The notes under the pieces are model-generated. The model was given only the letters and a program-made list of their open reading frames with translations. It did no database searches and was not told the DNA's origin. Position numbers and translations under genes: made by a program. 16,473 bases of DNA. Origin: Amoebophrya sp. AT5.2 (Eukaryota; Sar; Dinophyceae; Syndiniales; Amoebophryaceae). Below, piece by piece: positions 15,859-16,473 of this stretch. Numbering within the stretch: position 1 is the stretch's first letter; the number at the start of each line of letters is the position of its first letter. The stretch lies in contig RXOD01005017.1 in the NCBI GenBank assembly GCA_005223375.1, positions 1 through 16,473 of the forward strand. Reading direction: 5' to 3'.

Positions 15859-15984
15859 TTGTACGCGAATATTAGTGCCGACGTGCTCCTTCGGGGGCCG
15901 CTCGCAGTCTTTTCTTTGTTCCTGAACAATTCGAATTCTTAAACTGCAGGTGAATGTGGGGAAGCTATTTTCGCCGCGTCGAGT

Positions 15985-15990
15985 AATAAA
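15985..15990 (+). promoter_or_regulatory. Possible polyadenylation signal AATAAA
   Basis: AATAAA at 15985, followed by a run of A, is 127 nt after the TAG at 15858. Its position favours the shorter C terminus of the zinc-ribbon gene over the optional downstream exon. Confidence 0.3.
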
Positions 15991-16061
15991 AAAAGCGGGC
16001 CCAGTACTAAAGACAAATCGGAACCCATATTTCTTACACTTTAAAGCTCTACCCGGACACT

Positions 16062-16473
16062 CCTTATGAAATGCCTTACGATTCCCCTTATCGATTCCCC
16101 TTATAAAAAGGGGGGGGCGGAACGGTATACCTATTGGGATTCGTTTCTTTCCTCGACTGTATGCCGCGATTTTTATAAGGCAAATCGTAAGGAGATTTAT
16201 AAGGGAGTTTATAAGGGACTTTATAAGAGGGCCTCCGATTCGCCTTATGAATGTGCCTTATGATTCTGCTCGGGGGAAGCTTTTCGGAAAGTGGTCCGAG
16301 GGGGGCCGCGGTGGTGCCCATTTTTCAAAACCTACACCCCTCTGAATTCATAAGGCGAAATCATAAGGGGATTTATAAGGGGAAGGGATAAGGGGAAGAG
16401 ATAAGGGCCGCGGTGGTGCCCATTTTTCGAAACCTAAACCCTTCTGAATTCATAAGGCGAAATCATAAGGGGA
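16062..16473. repeat. Array of ATAAGG / CCTTAT words in both orientations
   Basis: Words of the form (A/T/C)ATAAGGG or their complement recur about every 12-13 bp: CCTTAT/CCTTAC at 16062, 16074, 16087 and 16099; ATAAGG/GTAAGG at about 16175, 16186, 16198 and 16210, with a degenerate ATAAGAG near 16221; CCTTAT again at 16243 and 16256; then ATAAGG at 16350, 16363, 16375 and onward. Perfect inverted pairs include TTCGCCTTATGAAT (16239-16252) with ATTCATAAGGCGAA (16346-16359), and the short hairpin CCCCTT-ataaa-AAGGGG near 16097-16113. The array continues past the window edge. It may be a fold-back element, a satellite, or part of a miniature transposon family. Apparent frames with repeated Tyr-Lys-Gly come from the repeat itself and are not genes. 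Confidence 0.8.
16306..16473. repeat. Tandem 102-bp unit, second copy cut by window end
   Basis: Unit starts CCGCGGTGGTGCCCATTTTT. The first copy spans 16306-16407 and the second begins at 16408 and runs off at 16473. The 66 bases that can be compared differ at about three positions. Each unit contains CTGAATTCATAAGGCGAA and then the ATAAGGGGA words, so it is a higher-order repeat built around the same short motif. Confidence 0.85.

Noticed and set aside
16066..16321. Frames on both strands encoding repeated Tyr-Lys-Gly or Pro-Tyr-Lys
   Set aside because: They come from the ATAAGG/CCTTAT repeat words, and similar peptides appear on both strands, so they are not evidence of a gene.
16306..16473. 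CRISPR-like regular repeats
   Set aside because: The units are adjacent 102-bp tandem copies without unique spacers, the short words vary in orientation, and the genome is eukaryotic.
1..16473. tRNA or rRNA genes
   Set aside because: I looked for B-box-like GGTTCGANNCC patterns and conserved rRNA blocks on both strands and saw none that fit with a matching A box or fold.

Overview
This window looks like nuclear DNA of a eukaryotic microbe. The coding blocks are GC-rich and interrupted by short introns with GT...AG ends. The predicted proteins are long and low-complexity, there is no bacterial operon or ribosome-binding-site layout, and a patch of CCCTAA/CCCTAAA telomere-type repeat lies between two genes. 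Every well-supported gene is on the + strand. That one-way layout, together with the GC bias and low-complexity proteins, would suit an alveolate, possibly of the dinoflagellate/syndinian kind, but this is an inference and I cannot fix the taxon from the sequence.

Layout. (1) 2-1438: 3' part of a conserved nucleolar ribosome-biogenesis gene of the SGD1/NOM1 type (MA3 domain), with one intron. (2) 1439-2759: non-coding, with an interstitial telomere-like patch at 2349-2382. (3) 2760-5341: several exons of an unrecognised protein starting with a good signal peptide. (4) 5761-8180: a very long low-complexity exon block, probably the 3' part of the same gene, although the splice joining them could not be resolved. 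(5) 8372-10480: single-exon protein with a perfect 48-residue tandem duplication, a Lys/Ala/Pro-rich basic region and a C-terminal membrane anchor. (6) 10481-11968: non-coding, with a repeat pair in which one copy is split by 61 bp. (7) 11969-13684: single-pass membrane protein with a His-rich, acidic C-terminal tail. (8) 13685-14739: mostly non-coding, with a strong hairpin and a possible tiny minus-strand membrane ORF. (9) 14740-15858: gene for a protein with an RNF115/RNF126-type N-terminal zinc ribbon; the expected RING finger is not visible. (10) 16062-16473: a dense array of ATAAGG/CCTTAT words in both orientations plus a 102-bp tandem unit that runs off the window edge.

Only genes 1 and 9 can be tied to known families. 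The others share a style (low complexity, secretory or membrane signals, little conserved sequence) that fits fast-evolving lineage-specific proteins, but no common pathway can be shown. I found no rRNA, tRNA, CRISPR array or transposase. The most promising items for follow-up are the terminal inverted repeat array, the split repeat pair, the perfect 144-bp coding duplication, and the in-frame candidate intron that would remove the N-terminal hydrophobic segment of gene 7.
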